Below are positions 1 through 8,552 of a stretch of 64,000 bases of DNA, one piece after another. Within the stretch, counting starts at the first letter, position 1. Each line of letters opens with the position of its first letter. The translations under genes and the position numbers were made by a program. Under the pieces are notes generated by a model. It was not told where the DNA came from, did no database searches, and saw only the letters and a list, made by a program, of their open reading frames with translations. Origin of the DNA: Bifidobacterium boum (GTDB lineage Bacteria; Actinomycetota; Actinomycetes; Actinomycetales; Bifidobacteriaceae); assembly GCF_000741535.1 (NCBI RefSeq), contig NZ_JGYQ01000016.1, positions 310,001-374,000 on the forward strand, written 5' to 3'.

Positions 1-856
1 TGTCGTCATCGCCGTCGGCGGCGACGGTACGGTACGCACCGTCGCAAGCGCCATGTCAGGCAGCGGGCACGCGATGGGTATCCTCCCCATCGGCACCGGC
101 AACCTGTTCGCCCGCAATCTCAACATTCCTGTAGACGACTTCGAGGCGGCGCTCGCCATCGCCACATCCCACGGCTCGCGGAAAGTCGACGTCGGGCGTC
201 TGTCCCTGCTTGACAGACCTGAAGAGGACCATCCGCACGCGTTCATGATCATCGGCGGCGTCGGATTCGACGCGCAGATGATCGAGGAAACCGATCCGGA
301 ACTCAAGAAAAACATCAGCTGGCTCGCCTACTTCGTCAGCGGGGCGAAAAACCTGTTCGCCCCGAAATACAAGGCCACCATCACCGTCACCGACGCACAC
401 GGCAACACCCACCAGGTGGACAATCTCGTCTTCCGCACGTTCCTGGCCGGCAATTGCGGCGAAATTCCCATGTTCTCGCTCATGCCCAGCGCATCATACG
501 ACGATGGCCTGCTCGACTTCGAAATCATCGACACGTCCGGCGGGCTGCTCGGATGGGCGAACCTGTTCAACGATGTCGTGCACCAGACCATCACCAAGAA
601 AGCGCAGCAAAGCCCGCTGTCCACCAATTCGACCATCGAACAGATGCAAGGTGTCAGCGCGGAAATCAAACTGGAGAAGCCGGCGCTCGCGGAAGTGGAT
701 GGCGACACGCTCGGTGAAACCCGGCATATTCTCATTACGGTTGACCATCAGTCGCTGACCGTGCGAGCGCCGGAAGGCAATCCGGCCAAACCGGAACCGG
801 ATGCCGCCGTTCCAGTTGCGGCATCGACCCCGTCCGTGGCATCGGCACGAGCCTAA
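1..856 (+). CDS. Diacylglycerol/lipid kinase family protein, 5' end missing
   Basis: The reading frame is already open at base 2 and runs to a TAA at 854-856, so the gene starts upstream of the window. The first visible residues give the GGDGTV nucleotide-binding signature, followed by the LPIGTGNLFARNL motif typical of the DAGK catalytic family (YegS/DgkB-type soluble lipid kinases, which phosphorylate diacylglycerol or related lipids at the membrane face). Near the C terminus an EVDGDTLG segment matches the conserved acidic/glycine motif of the C-terminal beta-sandwich. The last 35 residues are an Ala/Pro/Val-rich tail of low complexity. The true substrate cannot be told from the sequence. 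It is followed by a long hairpin and converges on the licT-like gene. Confidence 0.85.
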   Translation, partial: VVIAVGGDGTVRTVASAMSGSGHAMGILPIGTGNLFARNLNIPVDDFEAALAIATSHGSRKVDVGRLSLLDRPEEDHPHAFMIIGGVGFDAQMIEETDPELKKNISWLAYFVSGAKNLFAPKYKATITVTDAHGNTHQVDNLVFRTFLAGNCGEIPMFSLMPSASYDDGLLDFEIIDTSGGLLGWANLFNDVVHQTITKKAQQSPLSTNSTIEQMQGVSAEIKLEKPALAEVDGDTLGETRHILITVDHQSLTVRAPEGNPAKPEPDAAVPVAASTPSVASARA

Positions 857-860
857 GCGA

Positions 861-915
861 TGTTCCGGCAGACCGGTTACGCCCACCGTCCGCACGTGAC
901 CGGTCTGCCGGAACA
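861..915. terminator. 17-bp-stem hairpin between convergent genes
   Basis: Positions 861-877 and 899-915 are perfect inverted copies (TGTTCCGGCAGACCGGT and its complement) around a 21-base loop. It lies just after the lipid kinase stop and just downstream of the convergent antiterminator gene, so it can serve both as terminator or mRNA 3' end stabiliser. There is no U tract on either side, which makes classical intrinsic termination uncertain. Confidence 0.6.
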
Positions 916-953
916 GCAATGAGCAACACGGTCGACAGCGGCGTCGCTGCCGG

Positions 954-1820
954 TCAGTATTGCGACGCGTCGGCTGACGGCCGGCCGTTGACATCAGCAA
1001 CAACACGGGCGACATGCAACGCGAGATACGCGATTTCCGCAGGCGTCAAGCTCGAGCCCAAACGCAGTTCCACGACTTCGACAATCTTCTTCGCGCACCG
1101 CACCTCATCCGGGTAGGATTGGCGGATCGCCTCGACAATCGGCTCCGGCTCACTGTCCAGTTGACGGCCTTGATAAATACGCACAAACAGATACCGCAAA
1201 TGCGTGATGAACCGGCCGACGCTGACATTATGCCAGCCGAGCGAAATATTATAGGTCTTCTCGATGATGGCGAGCATCTGCTGAATAACGCCCGTCATGG
1301 TGTACGTATACGACAAATCCCCATTCGAAAAACCCGCATTGACCAAATGCAACGCGAACGCCACCGCCTCGCTGCGGGGCAATGCATCATGCAGGCTGTC
1401 GTTGAGCGCCGAAACCAGCGCCTCCCCCTGGACATACTCCCTGGCGTACAAGGAACGGACTTCCGCATCAAGCGGGTACTCTACGGACACGCCGCGCTTG
1501 GCGCGACGCAAAGCACCGACCACATGGTCGGCAAGCGCCATGACGAGCGTAGGCGTTTCCTCGGCTTGCTGCCCGAGCCCCACACGCGTCATGGCGTCAG
1601 TGACCAGCCGAATCGTCTCCGGAGGAATATCCGCAAGCAATTCGGCCACATGATCCGGATCGCGGCCATCGGAAGGAACGAATTTCCGCACGACCTTGGT
1701 GTCATCGACCCGCTGGCCGGGCTTGGCTTTGAATCCAAGACCCCGGCCGGTGAGAATGACCTCCTGGTCGCCGTCGCGCGCAAGCACGACATTGTTGTTG
1801 AAAACGCGGAGTATATCCAC
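954..1820 (-). CDS. licT: BglG/LicT-family transcription antiterminator
   Basis: 288 residues, the normal length of the family. Residues 1-55 form the CAT RNA-binding domain (MDILRVFNNNVVLA start, GRGLGF motif); two PTS regulation domains follow. The four conserved PRD histidines are visible: H99 (LADH) and H158 in PRD1, H207 (ITHL) and H269 (ALHV) in PRD2. Such proteins bind a ribonucleic antiterminator hairpin in the leader of a PTS gene and stop a terminator from forming, and their activity is set by HPr and EII phosphorylation. The start is GTG at 1820 with a GGAAGG ribosome site. It lies 27 bp after the PTS gene on the same strand, and the matching RAT/terminator is in that gene's leader. 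Confidence 0.92.
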   Translation of the reverse strand: MDILRVFNNNVVLARDGDQEVILTGRGLGFKAKPGQRVDDTKVVRKFVPSDGRDPDHVAELLADIPPETIRLVTDAMTRVGLGQQAEETPTLVMALADHVVGALRRAKRGVSVEYPLDAEVRSLYAREYVQGEALVSALNDSLHDALPRSEAVAFALHLVNAGFSNGDLSYTYTMTGVIQQMLAIIEKTYNISLGWHNVSVGRFITHLRYLFVRIYQGRQLDSEPEPIVEAIRQSYPDEVRCAKKIVEVVELRLGSSLTPAEIAYLALHVARVVADVNGRPSADASQY

Positions 1821-1847
1821 GACGTTCCTTCCGATCAGCCCACGACG

Positions 1848-3977
1848 TCAGTGGGAGATCTCCAGGACGGTGTCCCCCGCCTTGACGTCGATACCCGTCT
1901 TCGGGGTCACGCCGCCAAGCGCCGCGGTATTCAGTACCGTCATCAGGGTGACGGTGTTGAAGCCTGCAGCCTTGACTTTATCAAAGTCCACGGTCACCAG
2001 CTTGTCGCCGGCATTGACTCGTTGGCCTGTGGTGACGGCGGTGGTGAACCCTTCGCCGTTCATCTTGACCGTGTCGATACCGACATGGACAAGGATCTCC
2101 ACATCGTCATCGGTTTTGATACCGAACGCGTGACCGGTTTCCGCGACGGTGGACAGCACGCCGGAAACCGGGGCGACAACCACGGAATCGGCCGGCTGGA
2201 TACCGACGCCTTCGCCAAGCGCACGGGAAGCGAACACCGGGTCGCCGGCCTCGTCAAGCGAAATGACATGACCGGAAACCGGAGCGGCAACCGTGTCCGT
2301 CTTGGTCGCAGTAGCGGTCGCAGTCGCGGTGGCGGCACCGTCAGCGGCGGCAGGAGCCGACGGAGCTTCGACCGCATCCATCGCCTGTTCGGCTTCGAGC
2401 GCATGGTCGGCGGCCTTCTGCTCCGGGGTACGGTAGTCGAGCGTGATGATCAGGAACATGGACAGGAAGAACGCCACGGCGATGGCAATCGCATAGACCC
2501 ACATCTGGCTGAATACCGGGATGGTCAGCAGCGAGGTGAAGGCGAAGGCTGTGGTGGTCACGCCGTGCACGACCTGGCCGTTGGCCAAGGTGGACGGGAA
2601 GATCCAGCCGAGGATCGCGATGACCACGCCACCGGCGAAGCAGCCGATCAGCATACGCTTGTACACCAGCTTGTAGCGCAGGTGGATGCCGTACAGGCTC
2701 GGCTCGGACACACCGCCAAGCAGGCCGGCCATGAGGGCGCCGAACGCGGTCTGACGCATATCGACATTCTTCTCGCGCATCGCGATGACCAGCACACCGG
2801 CGGTCGCGCCGAAGCAGGCGAAGTTCCACACGCCCATCGGGCCTTGGATGAAGTCGTAGCCCAACGTGTTGATGTTGACCAGCATGAGGGCGTTGAGTGG
2901 CCAGTGCAGACCGAGCGGCACCAGGAACGGATAGAGCATAGGAATGAGGATCGCGAAGATGAACGGCGCGTTGTTGTTGAGCCAAGCCAGGCCGATACCG
3001 AGGCCGTTGCCGACCCACACACCCAGCGGACCGAGCAGGAACGCGGTGATCGGGATCATGATGACCATGGACAGGAACGGCACAAACACCATCTGCACGC
3101 TGTCCGGAATAATCCGTTCAAGCGCCTTGTACACGAGCGCCAGCACAGCGACCATGAACAGCGGCACGAACACGGAACCGGAATAATCGTTGAGCTGCAA
3201 CGGCAGACCGAACACCTTGGTGGTGCACGACTGGGTGCCCAGCGTGGAGTTGGTCACGCAGCTCAACGCGCCCTTAGCTGCTGCAAGACCCTTCTTGTCA
3301 CCGAAGATGCCGGACCATTTTGCCGGATCGGACAATGCCATGAACTGCGGGGTCATGAGGGCCGCCATGATGGTGGCGCCGACCCAGCCGTCGACCTTGA
3401 GCTTCTTCGCGCCGTTGTAGGCGATCATGATCGGCAGGAAGTAGAACACGCCCTCGTACGCGGCCTTGCACAGCAGCAGGGTCGGGCTTTCCGTGTCATT
3501 GGTGATGACATGGCAGGCGATAAGCACGTTGAGGATCGCGATAATCAGCGACGCGCCGAGCAGCACGTTGATGATCGGGCGGAACGTGTCAGACAGGAAC
3601 TCGAAGAAATTGTCCACCCACGCATGCTTGCCTTTGACCTTGGAACGCTCCTGAGCCTTGACTTCAGCGTTGGACAGTTTCTTGGAGCCGTCATTGTTGA
3701 CTTCGCCGCCGTCAACCGTGCCGACATTCGCCATTTGCGGCAGCTGCATGATCTTGTCGTACATCGAGGCGACGCCGCCACCGATAACGACCTGATACCG
3801 GTTACCGCTCTGCGGAACGGCGCCAAGCACGCCTTTCATATGGTCGAGGCGATCCTTGTCCACCTTGCCCGCGTCGACAAGCTCGAACCGCAGACGGGTG
3901 GCGCAATGCGTCAGGCTCTTGATATTGCCAGGACCACCGATAGCGTCGATGATCTGCGAGGCAGTTGATTCAGCCAT
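1848..3977 (-). CDS. PTS transporter EIIBCA, glucose/beta-glucoside family
   Basis: 709 residues from the ATG at 3977, which has a GAAGGAAAG ribosome site; the frame is open further upstream but that part is the leader with its terminator. Domain order is IIB-IIC-IIA: the IIB phosphocysteine is C25 in THCATRLRFEL; a hydrophobic IIC permease of about ten segments occupies roughly residues 110-490; a linker rich in Ala/Thr precedes IIA (about 555-709) with the phosphohistidine H631 in LVHVGIDT. The protein takes up and phosphorylates a sugar at the expense of PEP. Family placement is the Glc superfamily; glucose or a beta-glucoside are both possible, and sequence alone does not decide. Forms an operon with the antiterminator downstream. 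Confidence 0.9.
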   Translation of the reverse strand: MAESTASQIIDAIGGPGNIKSLTHCATRLRFELVDAGKVDKDRLDHMKGVLGAVPQSGNRYQVVIGGGVASMYDKIMQLPQMANVGTVDGGEVNNDGSKKLSNAEVKAQERSKVKGKHAWVDNFFEFLSDTFRPIINVLLGASLIIAILNVLIACHVITNDTESPTLLLCKAAYEGVFYFLPIMIAYNGAKKLKVDGWVGATIMAALMTPQFMALSDPAKWSGIFGDKKGLAAAKGALSCVTNSTLGTQSCTTKVFGLPLQLNDYSGSVFVPLFMVAVLALVYKALERIIPDSVQMVFVPFLSMVIMIPITAFLLGPLGVWVGNGLGIGLAWLNNNAPFIFAILIPMLYPFLVPLGLHWPLNALMLVNINTLGYDFIQGPMGVWNFACFGATAGVLVIAMREKNVDMRQTAFGALMAGLLGGVSEPSLYGIHLRYKLVYKRMLIGCFAGGVVIAILGWIFPSTLANGQVVHGVTTTAFAFTSLLTIPVFSQMWVYAIAIAVAFFLSMFLIITLDYRTPEQKAADHALEAEQAMDAVEAPSAPAAADGAATATATATATKTDTVAAPVSGHVISLDEAGDPVFASRALGEGVGIQPADSVVVAPVSGVLSTVAETGHAFGIKTDDDVEILVHVGIDTVKMNGEGFTTAVTTGQRVNAGDKLVTVDFDKVKAAGFNTVTLMTVLNTAALGGVTPKTGIDVKAGDTVLEISH

Positions 3978-4025
3978 CGTCTTTCCTTCCTTGAACTGTT
4001 CTTCCACTTCGAATTCACAAGGCGA

Positions 4026-4112
4026 CAACAACAAAAAGACCCGAGACATGGCGGCAGCTATGACAGTTCCACCGTGTCTCAGGTCTTGCGTCTTATTTGA
4101 CTTGCAACCCTG
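4026..4112 (-). promoter_or_regulatory. RAT antiterminator overlapping an intrinsic terminator in the PTS leader
   Basis: On the minus strand, a 16-base arm at 4072-4087 pairs with 4036-4051 (AAGACC.GAGACA.GG against its complement) and is followed by TTTTTGTTGTTG at 4037-4026, a classical terminator. Immediately upstream, 4081-4110 reads as GGGTTGCAAGTC...GACGCAAGACCT, a near-dyad resembling the ribonucleic antiterminator bound by LicT/BglG. Its 3' half is shared with the 5' arm of the terminator, so the two structures exclude each other. This is the expected switch for the neighbouring antiterminator protein. Confidence 0.85.
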
Positions 4113-4131
4113 CAATAAACGAATCGACTTC

Positions 4132-4160
4132 ACTATACCGCCACACGTCGCATCATGCAA
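4132..4160 (-). promoter_or_regulatory. Sigma-70-type promoter of the PTS operon
   Basis: On the minus strand TTGCAT (4160-4155) and TATAGT (4137-4132) are separated by exactly 17 bp. Transcription would start about 20-25 bases upstream of the RAT element, leaving a leader of about 150 bases before the ATG at 3977. Confidence 0.7.
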
Positions 4161-4489
4161 GTATGCCGTGGTGTCCGCCTCATAATCCGGCTGGGAGCGT
4201 GAAATACCAAGGAAATCCGTCTGCCTGCACGCGCGTGGCTCCGGCGTGACGCCATACGGTGAAGCGCCTCGGCAGGTCGGACGACCCTGTACGAGGGGCT
4301 GGCGGGGCCTCATGCCTCCCCGTAGCCGCAGTCATGGTCACGGCCACCGCACTCTGTGCAAACGATAGCATTATTTACGATTCGCATGATTCCGCCGATG
4401 CAAACGTTTCATTTCCCTCGCGTCCGCAACACTTCAGCGATCGTTGCCATATGTCGGGACACCCTCAGGCGAACATCCAAACGACGTGG
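4161..4489. other. Intergenic, GC-rich, no gene recognised
   Basis: Between the PTS promoter and the phosphoglucomutase start I see only short imperfect inverted repeats around 4280-4325. The signal recognition particle consensus loop is absent. No coding sequence is supported on either strand. Confidence 0.4.
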
Positions 4490-4502
4490 CACAATTGAAC
4501 GT

Positions 4503-6197
4503 ATGGTAGCAAAAAACGCGGGTCTTCCCGCCACCCCAGCTGATCTGATCGACGTCGACGAAGTCATCGGCAAGTACTATGACATCGTCCCCGACGTCAA
4601 CGTCCCCGAGCAGCGTGTGAGCTTCGGCACGTCCGGCCACCGCGGCTCCTCCCTGAAGACCTCGTTCAACGAGGCCCACATCGTCGCCATCACGCAGGCC
4701 ATCGCCGAGCACCGCAAGGCCGCAGGCATCACCGGCCCGCTGTATCTCGGTCGCGACACCCACGCCCTGTCCCTGCCCGCATGGAAGACCGCCATCGAGG
4801 TGCTGGTCGCCAACGGCGTGCGCGTGCGCATCGATTCGCGCGACGACTTCACCCCGACGCCGGTCGTATCCCAGGCAATCCTGACGCACAACCGCGCAGC
4901 CGACGGCACGCAGCGCTTCTCCGGTGACGACCTCGCCGACGGCATTGTCGTCACCCCGTCGCACAACCCGCCCACCGACGGCGGCTTCAAGTACGATCCG
5001 CCGACCGGCGGCCCGGCCCCCGCCGAAACGACCAACGCGATCGCCAAGCGCGCCAACGAACTGCTGCCCGACTTCAAGAACGTCAAGCGCGTCCCGTTCG
5101 AACAGGCCGTCAAGTCCGATCTCGTCGAACGCTTCGACTTCCGCAAGCACTACGTTGAGGATCTGGGCAACGTCATCGACTTCGATGTCATCAAGTCCTC
5201 CGGCGTGCGCCTCGGCATCGATCCGCTCGGCGGCGCATCCGTCAACTACTGGCCGCTGGTCAACGAAGTGTACGGCACCTCCATCGAAGTCGTGCGCCCG
5301 CAGGTCGACCCGACCTGGCGTTTCATGACCATCGACCACGACGGCAAGATCCGTATGGATCCGTCCTCCCCGTACGCGATGAAGGGTCTTGTCGACTCCC
5401 TCAACAACGGTGCTTGGGACAAGTACGATCTCGTCGGCGGCACCGACCCGGACGCCGACCGTCACGGCATCGTCTGCCCGAACTGGGGCGTCATGAACCC
5501 GAACCACTACATCGCCGTCGTCGTCGAATACCTGTTCGGCAAGGACAAGAATGGTCAGCCGAACCGCCCGGATTGGCCAGAAGGCACCGGCATCGGCAAG
5601 ACCCTCGTGTCCTCCTCGCTCATCGACCGCGTGGCAGCCTCCATCGGCGCCAAGCTCGTCGAAGTGCCGGTCGGCTTCAAGTGGTTCGTTGACCCGCTGT
5701 TCACCGGCGAAGTCGCATTCGGCGGCGAAGAGAGCTCCGGCATGAGCTTCCTGCGCAAGGACGGCCGTGTGTGGACCACCGATAAGGACGGCCTGATTCC
5801 CGACCTGCTCGCCGCGGAAATCACCGGCAAGATGGGCAAGAACCCGGCCGAACTGCACAAGGACCAGGTCGCACGCTTCGGCGAGAGCTGGTACAAGCGC
5901 ATCGACACGCCGACCACCCTTGAGCAGAAGCAGAAGTTCGCCAAGCTCACCGGCGACGACGTGACCGCCACCACCCTGGGCGGCGAGGAGATCACCGCGA
6001 AGCTCACCAAGGCTCCGGGCAACGACGCGCCGATCGGCGGTCTCAAGGTGACGACCAAGAACAACTGGTTCGCCGCCCGCCCGTCCGGCACCGAAAACAT
6101 CTACAAGGTGTACGCCGAATCCTTCGACTCCCCCGAAACCCTCGACAAGGTGCTCGAAGAAGCGACCGAAGTCGTCGACAAGGCACTCGCTGAGTGA
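4503..6197 (+). CDS. pgm: Phosphoglucomutase, alpha-D-phosphohexomutase family
   Basis: 564 residues. It interconverts glucose 1-phosphate and glucose 6-phosphate, linking glycogen and UDP-glucose metabolism to the central pathway. The catalytic phosphoserine is S153 in [11 protein letters not shown]; the magnesium loop [11 protein letters not shown] lies near residue 315; the sugar-binding GEESSGMSF and phosphate-binding [11 protein letters not shown] loops follow in order. The frame is open upstream, but residues before the ATG at 4503 have no family similarity. There is no Shine-Dalgarno sequence; CACAAT at 4490-4495 sits 7 bases before the ATG, so a leaderless transcript is plausible. A strong terminator follows. 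The glgX start at the other end of the window belongs to the same glycogen pathway but is not linked. Confidence 0.95.
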   Translation: MVAKNAGLPATPADLIDVDEVIGKYYDIVPDVNVPEQRVSFGTSGHRGSSLKTSFNEAHIVAITQAIAEHRKAAGITGPLYLGRDTHALSLPAWKTAIEVLVANGVRVRIDSRDDFTPTPVVSQAILTHNRAADGTQRFSGDDLADGIVVTPSHNPPTDGGFKYDPPTGGPAPAETTNAIAKRANELLPDFKNVKRVPFEQAVKSDLVERFDFRKHYVEDLGNVIDFDVIKSSGVRLGIDPLGGASVNYWPLVNEVYGTSIEVVRPQVDPTWRFMTIDHDGKIRMDPSSPYAMKGLVDSLNNGAWDKYDLVGGTDPDADRHGIVCPNWGVMNPNHYIAVVVEYLFGKDKNGQPNRPDWPEGTGIGKTLVSSSLIDRVAASIGAKLVEVPVGFKWFVDPLFTGEVAFGGEESSGMSFLRKDGRVWTTDKDGLIPDLLAAEITGKMGKNPAELHKDQVARFGESWYKRIDTPTTLEQKQKFAKLTGDDVTATTLGGEEITAKLTKAPGNDAPIGGLKVTTKNNWFAARPSGTENIYKVYAESFDSPETLDKVLEEATEVVDKALAE

Positions 6198-6277
6198 TTG
6201 TCATGATGGCAATGCCACGCTCATCGTGGCAGCCTGAACAGCCTGACAAGCCGAAAGGATGACAGGTTGAAAAACTG

Positions 6278-6322
6278 AAAGACCCCGTTGCGGAATGTGC
6301 TCCGCGGCGGGGTCTTTCGTTG
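6278..6322 (+). terminator. Intrinsic terminator of pgm
   Basis: AAAGACCCCG at 6278-6287 pairs with CGGGGTCTTT at 6308-6317, with an additional inner CGG pairing, followed by CGTTGT. Eighty bases after the pgm stop codon. Confidence 0.8.
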
Positions 6323-6483
6323 TGTGTGGAGGACATCTCTTTGCGGAGGCAAGTGCTGTCGGTTAGGTGTGTTTGCGAGTGCCGCCGGTCTGAGACGGTA
6401 CGTTTGCAAGTCCGCGGTGCGAACGCGGTTGCAATGTTGCCAGCGTGTGGCAGAATGGTGGCGGCAGGAGCACGGATTTTGAG

Positions 6484-6872
6484 GTGAGGATCCGCCAACA
6501 CGGAACGCCATTGGGTAGTCGGAACCATACGCATCAGTCAACCCGATACCGATGATGCGAGGATAGACTCACACAGCAGGCAGTCTAGCGACGAATCAGC
6601 CATGACAGCGACCTCAGACACCCCTCCGTGCGAGGATCCGCTCACACAATGACGGGAACCACAAACCAGAATGGTCGATGAGGCGCCGAGAAGACGATCG
6701 TGTGTGAGGATTCGCTCACACAGAACACCATTGCACGACCAAAATCACTCAAACGCTCCGCTCCAATACCGATTGTGTGAGAATCCGCTCACACAACGCG
6801 CGACCAACAACACCAAATCACCGATTCAACACCACCCATACCCCTCTGTGTGAGGATCCGCTCACAAATCAG
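6484..6872. repeat. Family A palindrome array, six units at 73-74 bp
   Basis: The palindrome GTGTGAG-GATCCG-CTCACAC, or a degenerate form of it, occurs six times. The conserved GTGAG/GCGAG begins at 6484, 6557, 6630, 6704, 6777 and 6850, so the spacings are 73, 73, 74, 73 and 73 bases. The cores are about 22 bases and the intervals about 50. Intervals after units 1 and 4 share AAC.CCATTG at their start and ATACCGA at their end; those after units 2 and 6 share CGA.GAATCA.CC. The array therefore looks like old tandem duplications in which the palindrome and the spacing were kept. No coding sequence overlaps. A two-unit copy with the same 73 bp spacing is at 42053-42145. Confidence 0.85.
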
Positions 6873-6920
6873 GCATACGCGATGAATCAACCAGCCTAGA
6901 ACGTAGATATGCAACACCAT

Positions 6921-7305
6921 GATGTTCGGAATGTCGCCAATCACGGCAGACGCCACATCAACCGGCAACGAGGATGATGACCGCGCATGTCGCAGCACAC
7001 ACCGAACAATGGTGGACAGACAATCCGCCACCCCACGAATATAGAACCATCAAGTGAACCATCAAGTTGCCCATGCCGCGGCACAGAGAATACGCGACAA
7101 CAGACATGCACCACCGCAACGCAGATGATTCGCCTAGTTGTGTATGCCCGGACATACACAACAACGTTTGATGCCGCAACATTTCGCCGTCTCTGTCGTG
7201 GTTTCGACGGTTTGCGCATGCCACGAGATACACCGAGTCCCGAACGCTGGTTGGTGTTCGCGTCTACGGTGACAATCTGCCCCGTTCTGCATGTCCGGAC
7301 ATACG
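6921..7305. repeat. Family B palindrome array continuing the same 73-bp lattice
   Basis: The palindrome GTATGTCC-GGACATAC is centred at 7149.5 and 7296.5, with a weaker form (GCATGCCACGAGATAC) centred near 7223.5. Spacing is 74 and 73 bases. The first centre lies exactly 292 bases, four times 73, after the last family A centre at 6857.5. Weak candidates fill part of the gap: GATGTTC.GGAATGTC near 6928 and TGCCGCGGCA at 7078. A two-unit copy occurs at 29206-29294. Only the strong units at 7142-7157 and 7289-7304 are beyond doubt; the others are degenerate. Confidence 0.7.
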
Positions 7306-7654
7306 CAGCCGACAAAGCGCGCTAAGCGACACGTCTGCGTGACGAAACCGCTCCCGGCAAACAGTTTGATGGCCACAATCGACTGCTCCGGGACAAGCCA
7401 TCCACACGCGCGAAGATTCATCCACCTCCTGCTGCAACGCCGCAAGCCGGTCGGCCTTCCGCCCCTCCGAATCTCAACATCACGCGGCGGATGACGGATT
7501 GGAGAGAAATCGAATGCGTTTGTCGGCATCTCGCCAGATCGCCGCATCGCACGAGATATTCAGAAAAGTCTCAATATCTTGTCATTTGCGCCTCACGAAC
7601 GAGATATTGAAAAGGCTTGACATGCCCGATACCCATAACAAACAATGCTGCGGA
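7306..7654. other. Intergenic with three GAGATATT-type motifs
   Basis: No gene is supported. Three related motifs occur near the 3' end of the region: GAGATATT at 7553-7560, its complement AATATCTT at 7573-7580, and GAGATATTGA at 7601-7610. They lie immediately downstream of the gntR gene and could be protein-binding sites or decayed repeats. Confidence 0.4.
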
Positions 7655-8452
7655 TCAATCGACAGACACAGACCGCGCCTTTGAACCCTCAGCAGTAGCA
7701 GCAGAAAGACGCACATAACCGGAGTGATGCATAGTAAATCGCATTCGTGATGCGATATATACATCTATCGCGCGCTCAAACGGAACTCCCTGCTCTGATA
7801 TTGCGATTCGCTTGATTTTCATCAGCGGCGTTCCAACGCTGATTTCAAGAAGCTCCGATTCAAGCTCATCAGACAGTATTGGCTCAAGCACTTCTTCGAC
7901 CGAGCCTGGACGCACTTCATAATATCGGTCAAAGATACTATAGAAAGGTTCCGTCAAATCCTTTGATAAAAATTGCGGAAACAAGGCTGTCGGCAAATGA
8001 CTAATTTCCAATGACAATGGTCGCTCATCGACTCTGCGCAATCTGACTACGTTGAATATTGTAGATTCATGCGGCAATTTCAACATTCTCATGTCTGACG
8101 GCGATGCCGCCGCAATCGCAGCAGACACAACGCTGGAAGACAGAATACCGCCTTGCCTTCGAACGATGGCAGGCAATGACTCTTCGGTATTGATGTTCCG
8201 TTCAAATCTGCCATCAGAAACATAGACGCCTCCGTTACGGCCAATCAACCGCTTGATTTCATGATGCTGTTCCATCACTGCCAAGGAATTTCGAAGTGTT
8301 GCGCGCGACACTCCAAGCTGCTTAGCCAATTCACGTTCAGATCCGAGCCGCTCTCCTACTTGGAAATCACCATTGCGAATGAGCGCATGGATTCTCCGTA
8401 TCTCATCCGTCTTCCAATCCTCGTCATCGCCGATATGTCTACTCACCGTCAT
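7655..8452 (-). CDS. GntR/HutC-family transcriptional regulator with UTRA domain
   Basis: 265 residues. Residues about 13-75 form the winged helix of the GntR family (GERLGSERELAKQLGVSRATLRNSL), and about 95-250 a UTRA ligand-binding domain (hallmark RLRRVDERPLSLEISHLP, and LLEISVGTPLMKIKRIA). Such proteins sense a small metabolite, often the substrate or a phosphorylated intermediate of the neighbouring pathway. It is the last gene of a same-strand cluster of kinase, permease and phospho-lyase, which are its obvious targets. Just upstream is a four-codon reading frame (ATG at 8485) with a good GGAGG site that ends before this ATG, in the same frame. Base composition is lower in GC than the neighbours, consistent with acquisition. 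Confidence 0.85.
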   Translation of the reverse strand: MTVSRHIGDDEDWKTDEIRRIHALIRNGDFQVGERLGSERELAKQLGVSRATLRNSLAVMEQHHEIKRLIGRNGGVYVSDGRFERNINTEESLPAIVRRQGGILSSSVVSAAIAAASPSDMRMLKLPHESTIFNVVRLRRVDERPLSLEISHLPTALFPQFLSKDLTEPFYSIFDRYYEVRPGSVEEVLEPILSDELESELLEISVGTPLMKIKRIAISEQGVPFERAIDVYIASRMRFTMHHSGYVRLSAATAEGSKARSVSVD

Positions 8453-8532
8453 TTTCTGTCACCCGTCTTCTTATGCCGTCCGCATGGTTTCCTCCTTACC
8501 AGTCGAATGTAAAAAGATCATTTCCCGTTTCT

Positions 8533-8551
8533 TGCATGCAACCTGTATGCA
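8533..8551. promoter_or_regulatory. Candidate operator upstream of the gntR gene
   Basis: TGCATGCA (8533-8540) and TGTATGCA (8544-8551) are near-identical octamers offset by 11 bp, one helical turn; each is nearly palindromic. The position just upstream of the regulator's start fits autoregulation. No second copy was found near the kinase promoter, so the assignment is weak. Confidence 0.3.
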
Positions 8552-8552
8552 G

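Noticed and set aside
1014..3968. 984-codon open frame on the plus strand
   Set aside because: It lies antisense to the antiterminator and PTS genes, which have full domain signatures; its product is His/Arg/Gln-rich with no family pattern. A codon-bias shadow in GC-rich DNA.
4180..4330. Signal recognition particle RNA or other structured RNA
   Set aside because: GC-rich with short stems, but the conserved SRP loop (GGAAG..AGCAG type) and any polymerase terminator are missing.
4434..5858. 474-codon open frame antisense to pgm
   Set aside because: pgm has all catalytic motifs on the other strand; the antisense product is Val/Asp/Gly-rich without motifs.
6484..7305. CRISPR array
   Set aside because: The spacing is regular, but the repeats are degenerate palindromes of about 22 bases, the 50-base intervals are partly related to each other, and the core changes along the array. 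No cas gene is in the window.
8470..8485. Four-codon upstream frame with a good ribosome site before gntR
   Set aside because: Could be a leader or a chance; nothing in its codons suggests attenuation, so it is mentioned with the gene but not called.
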